From Candidatus Lariskella endosymbiont of Epinotia ramella (GTDB lineage Bacteria > Pseudomonadota > Alphaproteobacteria > Rickettsiales > Midichloriaceae): DNA of 64,000 nt. Below are positions 48,636 to 59,542 of the stretch, piece by piece. The notes below the pieces were generated by a model, which had not been told where the DNA came from, searched no databases, and saw nothing but the letters and a program-made list of their open reading frames with translations. The stretch spans positions 1,488,001 through 1,552,000 of the forward strand of contig NZ_OZ026472.1 in the NCBI RefSeq assembly GCF_964019805.1, read 5' to 3'. The position numbers and the translations under genes are program-made. Numbering within the stretch: the stretch's first letter is position 1; every line of letters starts with the position of its first letter.

Positions 48636-49925
48636 ATGAATGAAAAAGTATTAACCTTTGGGTGTCGCCTTAATATCTACGAAAGTGAACTAATCAGGAA
48701 ACATTTATCTAGTCTAAAAGCTGGAGATGATGTCTTGGTTATGAATAGCTGTGCTATCACAGCTGAAGCTGAGAGGCAACTACGACAAGCTATCAGAAAA
48801 GCTCATAAAGAAAACCCTGATTTAAAGATCGTTGTAACAGGCTGTGCTGCACAGCTTGACCCTCTTAAATACGCAGCGATGCCCGGTGTTTTACGTGTTA
48901 TAGGGAACCAGGAGAAGTTAAGCGTAGAATCTTATAAGAATCTTAGTTCTGATAGCAATGATACTATAGCACAAGCACAAAAAATTTCTGTTAATGATAT
49001 AATGTCAGTTAGTGATACTGCTTTGCATCTAATAGATGGTTTCGAAAATAATGTTAGAGGCTTTTTACAAATTCAAAATGGTTGCAACCACAGATGTACA
49101 TTTTGTATTATACCATATGCAAGAGGAAATAGTAGAAGTGTACCAGTAACAGATATAATTGATCAGGCTAAGATCTTGGTTGATAGGGGATACAATGAGA
49201 TAGTATTAACAGGGGTTGATATTACTGATTATGGGAATGATTTACCTGAAAAGCTTAGTTTAGGAGTTGCAGTTAAATCACTTTTAGATGGAGTTCCCAA
49301 TTTGCAAAGGCTGAGATTATCTTCGATAGACGTAGCTGAAGTAGATGAAGAGCTAATCAAACTCTTTGCTTCAGATTCCAGAATGATGCCAAATATTCAT
49401 TTGAGTTTGCAATCTGGAGACGACATGGTATTAAAGAGAATGAAACGACGCCATTTAAGAGAAGATATAAAAAACTTCTACTACAAAATTAAGGAATTGA
49501 GACCTGAAATAACATTTGGTGCAGATATTATAGCTGGCTTTCCTACAGAAAGCGATCTGATGTTTCAGAATACTTATGATCTATTATCTGAACTCGATAT
49601 TATTTTTATGCATGTATTTCCATATTCGGAACGCCAAAATACTCCTGCTAGCAGAATGCCACAGGTAGCAAAAGAAGTCAGGAGAGAGAGAGCAAAAGCT
49701 CTAAGATCGCTTTGTAATACGAAAGTGCTCAATCATTATAAAAACAGTGTAGGAAAACGAGCAAAAGTATTGATTGAAAAAAATGGAGCTGGAAGAGCTG
49801 AAGACTTCTCTCAGGTGCGTATTGCTGGCGCGGAATCAAAAAATCGTGATTTAATTGGGAAAGTACTCGAAATATCTCTTACGGAACTCAGTTCTGACGG
49901 AGTATTACTTGGGAATATTGTATAA
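48636..49925 (+). CDS. mtaB: tRNA t6A37 methylthiotransferase MtaB
   Basis: Radical-SAM enzyme converting t6A37 to ms2t6A37. The UPF0004 domain cysteines are in FGCRLN, NSCAIT and TGCAAQ; the radical-SAM CxxxCxxC is CNHRCTFC. A short TRAM domain ends the protein. FGCRLN rather than GCQMN separates MtaB from MiaB and RimO. Start ATG 48636 (429 aa) is preferred over GTG 48600, which would overlap the DUF2335 gene. Confidence 0.93.
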   Translation: MNEKVLTFGCRLNIYESELIRKHLSSLKAGDDVLVMNSCAITAEAERQLRQAIRKAHKENPDLKIVVTGCAAQLDPLKYAAMPGVLRVIGNQEKLSVESYKNLSSDSNDTIAQAQKISVNDIMSVSDTALHLIDGFENNVRGFLQIQNGCNHRCTFCIIPYARGNSRSVPVTDIIDQAKILVDRGYNEIVLTGVDITDYGNDLPEKLSLGVAVKSLLDGVPNLQRLRLSSIDVAEVDEELIKLFASDSRMMPNIHLSLQSGDDMVLKRMKRRHLREDIKNFYYKIKELRPEITFGADIIAGFPTESDLMFQNTYDLLSELDIIFMHVFPYSERQNTPASRMPQVAKEVRRERAKALRSLCNTKVLNHYKNSVGKRAKVLIEKNGAGRAEDFSQVRIAGAESKNRDLIGKVLEISLTELSSDGVLLGNIV

Positions 49926-49954
49926 ATATCACTCTGATAAAGAGTATATACTTA

Positions 49955-50048
49955 GTCTATCCGTAAGTTTTTTTGCGTTTATTATAACATTTTCCTACAG
50001 ATTTAAAGCGCTATTTTATGCGCGCTTTCGAGATTTTTGGCGCGCATG
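49955..50048 (-). repeat. fragment related to the IS at 33071-34829
   Basis: ATCCGTAAGTTTTTTTGCG, TTATAACATTTTCCTACAG and TTTAAAGCGCTATTTTATG match, inverted, the inner-left region of that IS (33190-33295). Confidence 0.55.
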
Positions 50049-50062
50049 CTACCTTATTAAAG

Positions 50063-51295
50063 CTATAGTTTAGCGCTATATTTAATAGCATAATTAACAA
50101 GTAAGAAAATTACTGCTATCGCTATAAGGTAATATGCAGGCGCATGCGGCCCAAATTTCTCAGCAAAAATGGTTTCTATACCAGGCGCTGTTCCACCAAA
50201 TAAAGCATTGCCTATATTCCAACTAAAAGCAACGCCAGAATATCTAAGTGAAGGGGTAAAATGTTGTATAGCATATGGATAGGCCGGGGCAGATACTGCA
50301 GCTGCCAGTATGCTAATCCCGAAAGTTCCAAGCAACACATGTGCTGCGTCTTGATGACTAAGCAATAAGAATATTGGCAGAGCTGTAAAAATCACAGCAT
50401 AGCAACTAATATGCAGAAATCTGGAATAGCCTATTTTGTCCGCAGCAAGACCAAACACAGGCAATATAATTATAAAAGTTAACACTGCAAGAGAAGTAAG
50501 ATATAAAGCTTCAAGATGAGTGTAATGTGTATATTCAACAAAAAACACTGCAAGATATCCACGAATAGTATAAGCAACAGACGTTGCAACACCCCCTATG
50601 CAAGCTACTATCCATATTCTACGCCATTTTTTCCGCAATACCTCTATTATTGGAACTACTGCGTTTTTATTAGTTCTAGCTCTAAATGCAGGAGTTTCAT
50701 CTATGCTATGCCTTAGATAAAGACCAGACAGCCCAATTACTCCGCCAAAGAGAAAGCAATACCTCCAGCTAAAGTCATCATTGCCAAAGAAATGAGTGAC
50801 AATTAAGCCAATAAATGTTGCGAAGAGTGTTCCAATCATGTTAGAAGCCATAACAAGACTTCCAATAAGTCCAGGTTTATACCCATCAAGATGTTCTAAA
50901 ATAAAAATAGCAGAGCCTGCACCTTCACCACCAATACATACACCCTGTATTAGTCTTATTAGCACAAGCAAGAACGGCGCAAATATTCCTATTTTTTCAT
51001 AAGAAGGAAGTAAACCTATACAAAAAGTAGCAAAAGCCATACCAAGAATAGAGGCTGTTAATGCTGTCTTTCTGCCGATTTTATCTCCTATATGTCCAAA
51101 AATGACTCCACCAAGCGGTCGCATTAAAAAACCAAATGCGAATATAGCGAAAGCTAAAAGCAATTGTATGAACGGATCATGTGCAGGAAAAAATAATCTC
51201 CCTATTGTTGGCACAAATACAGCATAAATACCAAAATCGTAATATTCAATTATGTTGCCAACTATTGCCGAACCAACTATCTTATGTTTACGCAT
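50063..51295 (-). CDS. MHS-family MFS transporter (ProP-like)
   Basis: 410 aa, 12 membrane segments. NIIEYYDFGIYAVFVPTIG, GFLMRPLGGVIFGHIGDKIG and RLIQGVCIGGEGAGSAIFI are the metabolite:H+ symporter (ProP/KgtP) signature. Rickettsiae carry many ProP-like copies; likely solutes are proline, betaine or dicarboxylates. Start ATG 51295. Confidence 0.9.
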   Translation of the reverse strand: MRKHKIVGSAIVGNIIEYYDFGIYAVFVPTIGRLFFPAHDPFIQLLLAFAIFAFGFLMRPLGGVIFGHIGDKIGRKTALTASILGMAFATFCIGLLPSYEKIGIFAPFLLVLIRLIQGVCIGGEGAGSAIFILEHLDGYKPGLIGSLVMASNMIGTLFATFIGLIVTHFFGNDDFSWRYCFLFGGVIGLSGLYLRHSIDETPAFRARTNKNAVVPIIEVLRKKWRRIWIVACIGGVATSVAYTIRGYLAVFFVEYTHYTHLEALYLTSLAVLTFIIILPVFGLAADKIGYSRFLHISCYAVIFTALPIFLLLSHQDAAHVLLGTFGISILAAAVSAPAYPYAIQHFTPSLRYSGVAFSWNIGNALFGGTAPGIETIFAEKFGPHAPAYYLIAIAVIFLLVNYAIKYSAKL

Positions 51296-51848
51296 CCAAA
51301 CCCAATAATCACTAATGTGAATAATCTTTCACTTTACTCATCAAAATTAACATCTACAATGCTAGAACCTTAAATCACAAAGTAGTATCATTTTCCTGCT
51401 CTAAAACCGATAAAATAATTAGTATAATAGCTTATTTGAACACATGTGATACGCGTTATCTTTGTCGTTTATATAGAAATCCTCAAACTTTGCTTGAGAT
51501 CAATTATAAAATTGCAATTAAGATAAGGTACAATGAAATCTTAGCATTTAAATTTATAGCACTAGTAAAAAATCAAAAAAGTTAACACTAGTAGCAATAC
51601 TATGAGATTCTAGTCTCCATAAATTATTTTGTCCATAGCAATCAACCTAATGAAGCTGTATAATGCAGTGTTTTTCATATATTTTTAGCCATTTCTTTTG
51701 AAACACAAAAATTGCTTCAGTTGCTTTAAGAAACTCAATCATCAACTTGTGAAGCGGAACACTGCTGCTAGAGCAGAATAATCATTCAACTTAATTCAGC
51801 TCTATTTCCTAAAGTATTATGACATACAATCAAATTTCACATTACAGT
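51296..51848. other. intergenic region before IS5 copy 2
   Basis: 550 bases. A short minus-strand open segment around 51660-51740 (MIEFLKATEAIFVFQKKWL) has no start context and is interrupted on both sides. Nothing else recognised. Confidence 0.35.
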
Positions 51849-52746
51849 AGACCTCTTGCATAACCATATAAATTGATTAAAATCCTTGATTTTATCAAGG
51901 ATAACATGAAGTTTGAAAACATCAAAGATGAATACGCAGAAGAGTTTCGCAGGCTTACTGGCATTAAACGAGGAACGTTTGAAGTTATACTAAGTATATT
52001 AAAAGAAGCTGAAGCTATTTTAAAGTCTCAAGGTGGAAAACCCAATAAATTGGCTTTAGAAGATCGATTACTCATGACGCTTGAGTACTTGCGTGAATAC
52101 AGGACATATTTTCATATTTCCCGCAGTTATGGAATAAGTGAAAGTGCCTGTTATCGTAATATACGTTGGATTGAAGATACTCTAATTAAAGATAAACGAT
52201 TTTCACTACCTGGACGTAAAGCATTACTAAAAAGCGATTCTGAATACGAACTTGTGTTAATTGATGCTACTGAAACACCGATAGAACGACCTAAAAAAAA
52301 CAGAAGCACTTTTATTCGGGAAAAAAGAGGCGACATACTCTAAAAACTCAGCTTATTGTGGATAAAAGGAAAAAAGAAATCATTTGCACTAATTTTTCTA
52401 ATGGCAAGCGTCATGATTTCAGGTTATTTAAAGAATCCGGAGTTCACATCCACCCTGAGATTAAAGTTCTTACAGATACTGGTTATCAAGGCATTGATAA
52501 GTTGCATTATAATTCAGAGTTACCAAAGAAAAAGACAAAAAAGCGACCACTAAGCAGGAAAGATAAAAAGAAAAATCGTCAATTGTCTAGTGAACGTGTT
52601 TTAAATGAAAACGTCATAGGCATGATCAAACGATTTAAAATTATCGCTGATCGTTATAGGAACAGAAGAAAACGATTCGGTTTAAGGTTTAATTTACTTG
52701 CTGGTATCTATAACTTTGAGCTTTAAATAGGTTATGCAAGAGGTCT
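51849..52746 (+). mobile_element. IS5-family insertion sequence, copy 2 (898 bp)
   Basis: Same length, terminal repeats and transposase as 631-1528. Flanked by a different 3-bp duplication, agt at 51846-51848 and 52747-52749. The translated products of the two copies are identical. Confidence 0.93.
51906..52726 (+). CDS. IS5-family transposase, copy 2
   Basis: Identical in both frames to the copy at 688-1508, including the A8 run at which a -1 slip joins the frames. Frame A ends at 52343, frame B at 52726. The DDE residues are intact. Confidence 0.88.
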
Positions 52747-52854
52747 AGTGTGCAAATTTTTCTGATGCATAAATATACTAGTCATACTTTTCAAAATTGG
52801 CACCTTTAGAATGTTCCTTATATATTTTGTATACACATCCATCCATATTCTTCT

Positions 52855-53045
52855 TAGCTTGTCTGTCAAAAATCGATTTGTTACACGAATCAATTTTTGC
52901 AGAAAGTTAAATGTAGAAAAATGAGCTTTTATAGAGTCCTGCATTAATTCTCGTATATAGTTTATCTGATATTTACAAATACTATTTCACAAAATCCATA
53001 ATGGTTTTGTGAATTTTGCCATTTTTTCCGCCGGATTTCAGTCCA
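52855..53045 (-). repeat. R1-family composite repeat, inverted
   Basis: TTGTCTGTCAAAAATCGATTTG, AATTTTTGCAGAAAGTTAAAT and CACAAAATCCATAATGGTTT are the inverse of the blocks at 41970-42130. It is inserted inside an R4 repeat. Confidence 0.65.
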
Positions 53046-53274
53046 CTATAATGGCTTGTAACCAATATAAATCCTCCGCTTTTTAGAGCTATGATGCAAT
53101 ACTTCTTAGCTCTTTTTGCAATCTAACTTCATATGTATATTATACATATAATAAATACCAACTCTTCATTTATCAGAAATATGGCAGTGCTGGTGAAGTC
53201 ATTTTGCAGATCTCAAATCTCATCTTAAATTTTCTAAAAAAATACACAGCAAATATATGCTGTGATTTGTGAGA

Positions 53275-53400
53275 GTTGGTATTACTTCGTTAATTTCTTC
53301 GTAAATATATATAATATATGACTCAGAAATGAACTGATTCTCTAAAAAATTATGTCCTTCAAATTCATGCGCGTGCACTTATTTAAGGCAGGGCCATAGA
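53275..53400 (-). repeat. R2 dispersed repeat, inverted
   Basis: ATTACTTCGTTAATTTCTTC and CTCTAAAAAATTATG are the inverse of 46145-46220; ends GGCAGGGCC as at 24195. Confidence 0.65.
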
Positions 53401-53403
53401 ATA

Positions 53404-54396
53404 TCATTTGTCTTTCTCTATCTTTGCCATCTTTTTTTTCATCTTTATTCGCTCTCTTCTCTTTCTATGCACTTCTTCAATAGCAAGCGCTTTACGTTCA
53501 CTTTCCTGTGTAAAGCCTTTTTTCTTGGCTTCAGACTGAATAAGGTATAAACCACCAAATATTATCAAACAATAACCAATGATTGAATATTTATCTGGGA
53601 CTTCACCGAGAAACATAAACCCTAGTACACCAGTAAAAATCAATCTTAGATAATCAAAAGGCATCACAATAGAAACATCAGCGAATTTAAATGCCTTAAA
53701 TAGTGCGACAACATGAATGATATGAAAAATTGATAAAAAAGCTATATACTTAAGATGTGCAAACTCAAGAGGTTGCCAGACTTTGAGCGCGAGCGGGAAT
53801 GATAGTATGGAGCCTACAAGCATCGTATAAAATAATTGAGGTTTTGTCCGCTCAGTTTTGCCTAAAATCTTGATGGCCACATTATTTATAGCCCAAAATA
53901 CTAGAGCTAAGAACAGGTATATATAGTGATTATTGAATTCTTGAAATCCTGGCTTAATTACAAACAATACTCCTACAACACCAAATGTAATCAACACCAC
54001 TTTTGCAAATGTAAGCCTTTCTTTGAAATATAATACGCCAGCAGTTAGGACCAAGGCATTTTCCAGATATGCAACAGCCGCCGCGTCCATTGCTTCAACC
54101 TTTGAAAGCCCATAGAAAAAACAAAGAGAACCCAGCACACTGAATGTGCCCCTAGTTATATGTACTCCTAAACGAGTGGTACGAAGATTATTAATAAATC
54201 CACCTTTCATACACCAAGGTATTACAGCGATCAAAATGCTGAATTTATATAAGAAAGCTACTTGCTTAGGTGGAATATCATGCATTAGGTTCTTCGCAGC
54301 AATATACAATGCAGCCATCGAAGCTGCGTGCAACACCATCAGAAGAACGCCTGATATTGTGTTACCAAGCTTAAAATTGCGGATTTTACTATACAT
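53404..54396 (-). CDS. EamA/DMT-superfamily transporter
   Basis: About 331 aa from ATG 54396 (the frame is open to a TTG at 54471). Ten membrane helices in two EamA repeats; YLENALVLTAGVLYFKERLTF ends the first and MPFDYLRLIFTGVLGFMFLGE the second. The C-terminus is highly basic (KKMAKIEKDK). Rickettsial EamA proteins include an S-adenosylmethionine carrier; the substrate is not decidable here. Confidence 0.85.
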   Translation of the reverse strand: MYSKIRNFKLGNTISGVLLMVLHAASMAALYIAAKNLMHDIPPKQVAFLYKFSILIAVIPWCMKGGFINNLRTTRLGVHITRGTFSVLGSLCFFYGLSKVEAMDAAAVAYLENALVLTAGVLYFKERLTFAKVVLITFGVVGVLFVIKPGFQEFNNHYIYLFLALVFWAINNVAIKILGKTERTKPQLFYTMLVGSILSFPLALKVWQPLEFAHLKYIAFLSIFHIIHVVALFKAFKFADVSIVMPFDYLRLIFTGVLGFMFLGEVPDKYSIIGYCLIIFGGLYLIQSEAKKKGFTQESERKALAIEEVHRKRRERIKMKKKMAKIEKDK

Positions 54397-54516
54397 ATTT
54401 TGATTTGCTCGCGAATTAAGTAACCCGGACGGCGGAATTATAACAGCGCTAAATGCGAATTGCAATAGCAACTCACATTTAAATAATATTTTTTCAATTT
54501 TTTTGAAATAAAAACT

Positions 54517-54951
54517 TCATTTTTTAATCTTCACACCGTACAACTCCAGCCTATGATCAACAAGCTTATACCCAAGGTTTCTTGCTATCGATACCTTTAA
54601 TTCTTCAAGATTGCAATCATAAAACTCTATAATTTCACCAGTCTCTACATCCACTAAGTGATGATGATGTTCTCTTTCGCTTGTATTATCAATAGGTTCA
54701 TACCTTGACTTGCTATCTTTTATTTCCAGCTTTTGAACTGCACCGCATTCTTCAAATACATTCATCGTTCTATAAACTGTCGTTAAGCTGATATTAGGAT
54801 CCATCTTGTGGGCCCTTTTGTGAATCTCATCTATATCTGGATGGTCTTTTGACTCTAATAAAACTTTGGCAACCACCCTCCTCTGCTGCGTCATCTTAAT
54901 GCCGCTTGCTATACATATGCGCTCTATGCTGGATATTTTCTTCTTTTTCAT
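54517..54951 (-). CDS. fur: ferric uptake regulator family protein (Fur)
   Basis: 144 aa: winged helix with MTQQRRVVAKVLLES and SLTTVYRTMNVFEECG, then the metal-binding HHHHLVDVETGEIIEF dimerisation domain. No CxxC zinc pair is seen. Fur is more likely than Zur from the HHHHH-like segment, but Irr-type is not excluded. Start ATG 54951. Confidence 0.9.
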   Translation of the reverse strand: MKKKKISSIERICIASGIKMTQQRRVVAKVLLESKDHPDIDEIHKRAHKMDPNISLTTVYRTMNVFEECGAVQKLEIKDSKSRYEPIDNTSEREHHHHLVDVETGEIIEFYDCNLEELKVSIARNLGYKLVDHRLELYGVKIKK

Positions 54952-55044
54952 AAAAAGTTTTTACATGCATGTATCTAAGTAAGAAAAAGCATAAACCATT
55001 TACTAATATGATGCTATATCCTATTCTTCAGCTTACGCAACAAC

Positions 55045-55869
55045 TTAACTAATAATCTTATCACAAAGATCTGTATTAGACGTTATAATACTTGCGCCAT
55101 CATCAAATGGAGTATTGCCTACTATATTGCGCACCACTCCTCCAGCTTCACGTATTAATAATAGCCCAGCTGCTATATCCCAAGGCTTCAGTTTTGAGTA
55201 TACAGCCATATCAAGTCTACCACAAGCAACATACGCAAGATCCAGTGCAATCGATCCTGAAATCCTCATTTTTACGTGATTTTCTTGTAATTTATTTAAA
55301 ATAAGCTGTATATCATCAGATCTCAGTTGCGTAATGCTGCTAATTCCACACAACGTTGCCAAGAAATTTGGTCTCATCCCAACACGCATTCTAGATTGTT
55401 GACCAATATAATTGATATGATAAGCTCCTTTCCCCTTTTCTGCCCAGTAAGACTCATGCAAGAAAGGACAGTGAATCACAGCAGAAACTATCTCCTTTGC
55501 AGATGAAGCAGCTGCCGTTCTTTCAAGTGCGATGGAAATGCAAAAATTTGGATTGCCATGCATAAAATTCACTGTTCCATCAATTGGATCGACTATCCAC
55601 CTGTAAGCTGCTGCAGCGCTATCTTCACTACTATTGCTGTGCCTCTCACCTGTTTCCTCGAGCAGAAAAGAGCAACCTGGCTTTAGACGTCCGAGCTCTG
55701 ATACGAGCAACTCTTCGGTTTTGACATCTGCCTGAGTGACAAAATCAGATAAACCCTTTTTAGAGATCTGCAACTTCTCTAATTCTGAAAAGTCGCGTAT
55801 CAATCTCACGGAAGCTTTACTGCAAGCCTTTAAAATTCCAGATATTATAGGTGGATATGTTTGAGTCAT
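55045..55869 (-). CDS. suhB: inositol monophosphatase family protein (SuhB-like)
   Basis: 274 aa. Metal-site motifs E in FLLEETGE, WIVDPIDGTVNFMHGNPNFC and KPWDIAAGLLLIREAGG. The family includes SuhB (phosphatase and NusA-linked rRNA transcription factor). ATGA overlap with trcR indicates coupling. Confidence 0.9.
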   Translation of the reverse strand: MTQTYPPIISGILKACSKASVRLIRDFSELEKLQISKKGLSDFVTQADVKTEELLVSELGRLKPGCSFLLEETGERHSNSSEDSAAAAYRWIVDPIDGTVNFMHGNPNFCISIALERTAAASSAKEIVSAVIHCPFLHESYWAEKGKGAYHINYIGQQSRMRVGMRPNFLATLCGISSITQLRSDDIQLILNKLQENHVKMRISGSIALDLAYVACGRLDMAVYSKLKPWDIAAGLLLIREAGGVVRNIVGNTPFDDGASIITSNTDLCDKIIS

Positions 55870-56432
55870 GATAGAGGCACGTCATCAGATCCTGATCTTT
55901 TACTAGACTCAGCTTTTTGCTTCACAACACCATATACAGCATTAAGCTCTGTCTGCGTACAAAGTCCAAGTATCACTGGATCTTTAGCCTTTATATTTTG
56001 GTAATTCCAGTGTGTTTTATTCTTTACAGATTGTATAGTAGACTTTGTTGTTCCAATTAGCTTTACTATTTGAGCTTCGGTTAATTCTGGGCAATTCTTC
56101 AGCAGCCACATCACAGCGTCAGGTTTGCTATTTCTCTTTGCCACAGGAGTATATTTGCTCTTCCTCTTTTGCTGTGAAATAATATTCTGCATATCAGCCA
56201 GCAATCTAAGTCTTAGTGCGCTATCGTTTTGACAACGTAATATCTCGTCTTTCTCGAGCTGTCCCATTGTTACTGGATCAACACCTATTATACCCTTGGC
56301 AACATCTCCATCGGCTATTCCAGTCACTTCAGCCACATGCAAGTGGCAGAAATCTGCTATTTGTTCGAAAGTGAGCGTAGTATTTTGTATCAACCACACA
56401 GCAGTGGCCTTTGGCATTAAAGGTGCTATCAT
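55866..56432 (-). CDS. trcR: DUF1013 cell-cycle transcriptional regulator TrcR
   Basis: 188 aa, family confined to alphaproteobacteria and named TrcR in Caulobacter. LMPKATAVWLIQNTTLTFEQIADFC and AVMWLLKNCPELTEAQIVKLIG are two copies of the same helix-turn-helix-like unit; WNYQNIKAKDPVILGLCTQ is also typical. Overlaps suhB by 4 bases. Confidence 0.88.
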   Translation of the reverse strand: MIAPLMPKATAVWLIQNTTLTFEQIADFCHLHVAEVTGIADGDVAKGIIGVDPVTMGQLEKDEILRCQNDSALRLRLLADMQNIISQQKRKSKYTPVAKRNSKPDAVMWLLKNCPELTEAQIVKLIGTTKSTIQSVKNKTHWNYQNIKAKDPVILGLCTQTELNAVYGVVKQKAESSKRSGSDDVPLS

Positions 56433-56726
56433 TTCACTATTCTTTTATTTATTAACAAATGCCACCAATTATTAAAGTGTGCTTGGTGTGAATTATAGCA
56501 TAGCATGTCATGCATTGTCAAAATCACACATGTAGCATGTGCTACTTTCTTTTTATGACTAAAATCTATCTTATAGTTTTGCTTCATCTCTTGAAAAATG
56601 CTTTTCAATTCATAATTGGCACATTCTTTTGTAGCATAACAGTTCATAATATGCATGTTATAGCAATAAAATAGGCGGTATATAGCGCTTTAGTTATATT
56701 GATTGACTTTTAAAGACATGCTCTGT

Positions 56727-58445
56727 TTATTCAAATAATTCTATTTCTTCTGTTAAGGCATAATTATTTTTTCTTATTTTTTCTTTTATAGCCAATACAA
56801 CTTGGTCTATTACTCCAAGGTTTTTGAGTATCACTCCGCCAAGTTGTAGACCAGTTTCAATTGTAGTTGGTACAGTCTCAGAAGCCCCTAATTTTTTGAT
56901 ACCTTTGCTATGCTTGAGATCTTCAACTCTACTTACTAATGTGAGATTTTTATAATTCGCATGTATATTCTTTGTGGATTTGCGAATAGAAACTTTATCA
57001 CTCATTGTCAAAATCACAGCTGCAGCCCTGTCTGCCCCTATTGCTTTTAATGTATCTGAATCACTTAAGTCACCGTGATATACTGGAAAGCCTTCGGATC
57101 TTGCTCTTCTTGCAAGCATAGCATTACTGTCAACTGCTATGTAGCTAATTTGTTCTTGCTGCAGCATATAAGCAACAACTCGACCAACTCTGCCAAATCC
57201 TGCTATCACTACATGCTCACTTAAATCGCTAACACCTTTAAACTCTTGATTCCCATCAAACGATTCTTGCGTATCAAGGTGTTCCTCAATCTTATTCCCT
57301 ATTATAGAAAGTAGAGGTGTAACTGCCATAGTGATTGCAACTGCCATTAGAAGAAACTGCCCTGTACTTTGATCTATCGATCCTTGTTTTACAGCTAGAC
57401 CAAACAATATGAAAGCAAATTCACTTCCTTGTGAGAGCAATAATGCAGCATGTAGCGAAAGTCCTAGACGCATTCTGAAAAGCATGCATAGCATTAGCAT
57501 AATAATAAATTTTATCGATATCAGTGCGCCAGAAAATAATAAAACGCCACGTAGATGTTCTACAATAAACCTCCAATCTATAGACATCCCAACACTCAAG
57601 AAGAAAAGACTCATAAATAAGCCTTGAAACGGCATTATACTATCCTCAACCCTATTTCTATACTCTGTTTCTGCAATCAAGAGACCAGCTATAAACGCTC
57701 CCATAGCTGTGGAAAGACCAAGTTCACTAGTAATCCAAGCAGCTCCTAGAACTATTAACAGAGTAGTTGTGACATATACTTCATCTGTTTTTACAGATGC
57801 TATCAAAGAAAAAAACGGCCGCAGAAAAAGTCTGCCACAAACCGTTATAACAAGTATCGCACCAAGAGCTTTCAATCCTGCAATCTCTATTGTAAACAGA
57901 ATATTTCCCTCTTGTTTTCCGAGGATTGGTAGTATGGCAAGCAGAGGCACAACTGCAAAATCTTGCATCAGTAACACAGCAAGAGATAGCCTTCCTACTG
58001 AAGTTGCCTGTTTTCCACCTTCTGCCAGTACTTTTAATATGATTGCAGTAGAAGATAGCGAAAGCGCAGCGGAGATCACTATTGCGACATAGAAATCTAT
58101 CTTAACCCAACTACTCAATATAAAATGGAATATAGCTATCAATATAGTGGTCGTTAAAATAAGCTGTAACCCTCCAAAACCGAATACATGCAAGCGCATC
58201 TTAATTAATCTTTCAACTGTCAACTCAAGACCAATGACAAATAAAAGAAATACAACTCCAAATTCAGCAAGTGCAGCAGCATAGGAAGGCTCTGCTATTA
58301 AATTAAATCCGTGTTCTCCAATCATCGCACCGACGATTAGGTAACCAAGTACAGGGCTAATTTTTAACCTATGCAATAAAACAACCACAAAAATTGATGC
58401 GCACAGTAAACGTAATACATCTGGCAAATATCCGAGATCATGCAT
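56727..58445 (-). CDS. CPA2-family cation/proton antiporter with RCK domain (KefB/YbaL-like)
   Basis: 572 aa: about 12-13 membrane helices (residues 1-390) then a TrkA-N Rossmann domain (VVIAGFGRVGRVVAYML) with conserved D (AVDSN). Signature VLLMQDFAVVPLLA in the membrane part. It would exchange K+ or Na+ for H+ under nucleotide control. No TrkA-C domain seen after ~560. Start ATG 58445. Confidence 0.9.
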   Translation of the reverse strand: MHDLGYLPDVLRLLCASIFVVVLLHRLKISPVLGYLIVGAMIGEHGFNLIAEPSYAAALAEFGVVFLLFVIGLELTVERLIKMRLHVFGFGGLQLILTTTILIAIFHFILSSWVKIDFYVAIVISAALSLSSTAIILKVLAEGGKQATSVGRLSLAVLLMQDFAVVPLLAILPILGKQEGNILFTIEIAGLKALGAILVITVCGRLFLRPFFSLIASVKTDEVYVTTTLLIVLGAAWITSELGLSTAMGAFIAGLLIAETEYRNRVEDSIMPFQGLFMSLFFLSVGMSIDWRFIVEHLRGVLLFSGALISIKFIIMLMLCMLFRMRLGLSLHAALLLSQGSEFAFILFGLAVKQGSIDQSTGQFLLMAVAITMAVTPLLSIIGNKIEEHLDTQESFDGNQEFKGVSDLSEHVVIAGFGRVGRVVAYMLQQEQISYIAVDSNAMLARRARSEGFPVYHGDLSDSDTLKAIGADRAAAVILTMSDKVSIRKSTKNIHANYKNLTLVSRVEDLKHSKGIKKLGASETVPTTIETGLQLGGVILKNLGVIDQVVLAIKEKIRKNNYALTEEIELFE

Positions 58446-58509
58446 ATTTAAATCTATTTAAATAAAAAATAAAAAAACTGAGAACCAATCATGTCATCTA
58501 GTTAGTCGC

Positions 58510-58705
58510 TTGCATCATAACTATTGAAGTCCAGGCTTTATCTTGGCTTGTAAGCAATTATGATGCATATGAATCCAGCAGAAAAAGTGGCAAAACTGCC
58601 AAAAACCTTATGGATTTTGTTAAGTAGTATTTGCTAAGTACAGGATAAATTATATATCCGAAAATTAGCGCAGCAAATTGATTTTTGACGAACAGACTAG
58701 TTAAT
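58510..58705 (+). repeat. R1-family composite repeat, internally deleted
   Basis: GCCAAAAACCTTATGGATTTTG, ATATATCCGAAAATTAGCGCA then directly GCAAATTGATTTTTGACGAA; the middle hairpin block present at 22240-22300 is missing. Confidence 0.65.
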
Positions 58706-59513
58706 AAAAAAAAGTAAGTAATACCTGTAATGAACCTAGTGCTAGAATACATTACGTTTGGCGAATTACTACATCTAAAATTTTCTTTGCAAAAAATGAG
58801 AAATAATTATTACAAATGCACAAGTGCTTTTATACACATTATAATACTTTTCAAAATTGCGCCGTCAAAATGCTTCTTATGTATTTACGTATACACATAT
58901 GCTATCATTCTTCTTAGCTTCTTTTGAATACGGGCTAATAAACATTAATTCTTCATTTGCCTGCGGCATATCTCAAACATTTATGCATCTTATTTGAACA
59001 GAATTTTACATTCTATTTCAGTATAACATAATAATCTTTATGACTCTATTAGACGACTGCAAAATATCGCAGGCTGACTTACAAAAAAATAATAATATAC
59101 GAAATAGAGCGTAAGTCTAGAAATCATGATTTGACTTAAATTTCTTCTTATTATGATAACGCAAGTTACAAATTATTTTATAATTAAGCCACTCGTTTCA
59201 ATATGTGTAAAATTGAGTAAAGAGCGAGCTTCCTAAAGTTTTTGAAATATAAAATTCATACTATTTTTGCAGGGAGTAGATATGTTTGTAGCTAACACTA
59301 ACTCATTTGTATTGCTAAAAAATCTATCATACACTCTGGTTATAACTAATATGAAAGACAAAATATTGAATTTGAAAAGCAATTACAAGATATTTAATGA
59401 GTTTAATGCATTTGATTGAAAATTCATTTACTCTTATGAGCAGTCATTAAAAAAATTGACCACGCATCTTGGTATAGAAATAGCACAATTAATAAATTTG
59501 TTTCAGATGCGAC

Positions 59514-59542
59514 TTGAAATCGTAATGTCATCTTACTATATA
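59514..59542 (+). promoter_or_regulatory. groES-groEL promoter
   Basis: TTGAAA (59514-59519), 17-bp spacer, TATATA (59537-59542), 45 bases before groES. The -35 context ACTTGAAA also resembles a heat-shock sigma32 -35, so the promoter may be of mixed type. Confidence 0.6.

Larger units (their letters stand above)
52747..53403. other. repeat-filled intergenic region
   Basis: R4 blocks at 52785-52860 and 53090-53190 surround an inverted R1 repeat (52855-53045); an inverted R2 repeat is at 53275-53400. No gene. Confidence 0.65.

Noticed and set aside
56429-56656. 75-codon frame upstream of trcR
   Set aside because: Cys/His/Asn-rich random composition, overlaps the trcR start, no ribosome-binding site.
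59440-59490. second groE promoter at TTGACC near 59457
   Set aside because: The nearest -10-like TATAGA is only 11 bases away, too close for sigma70.
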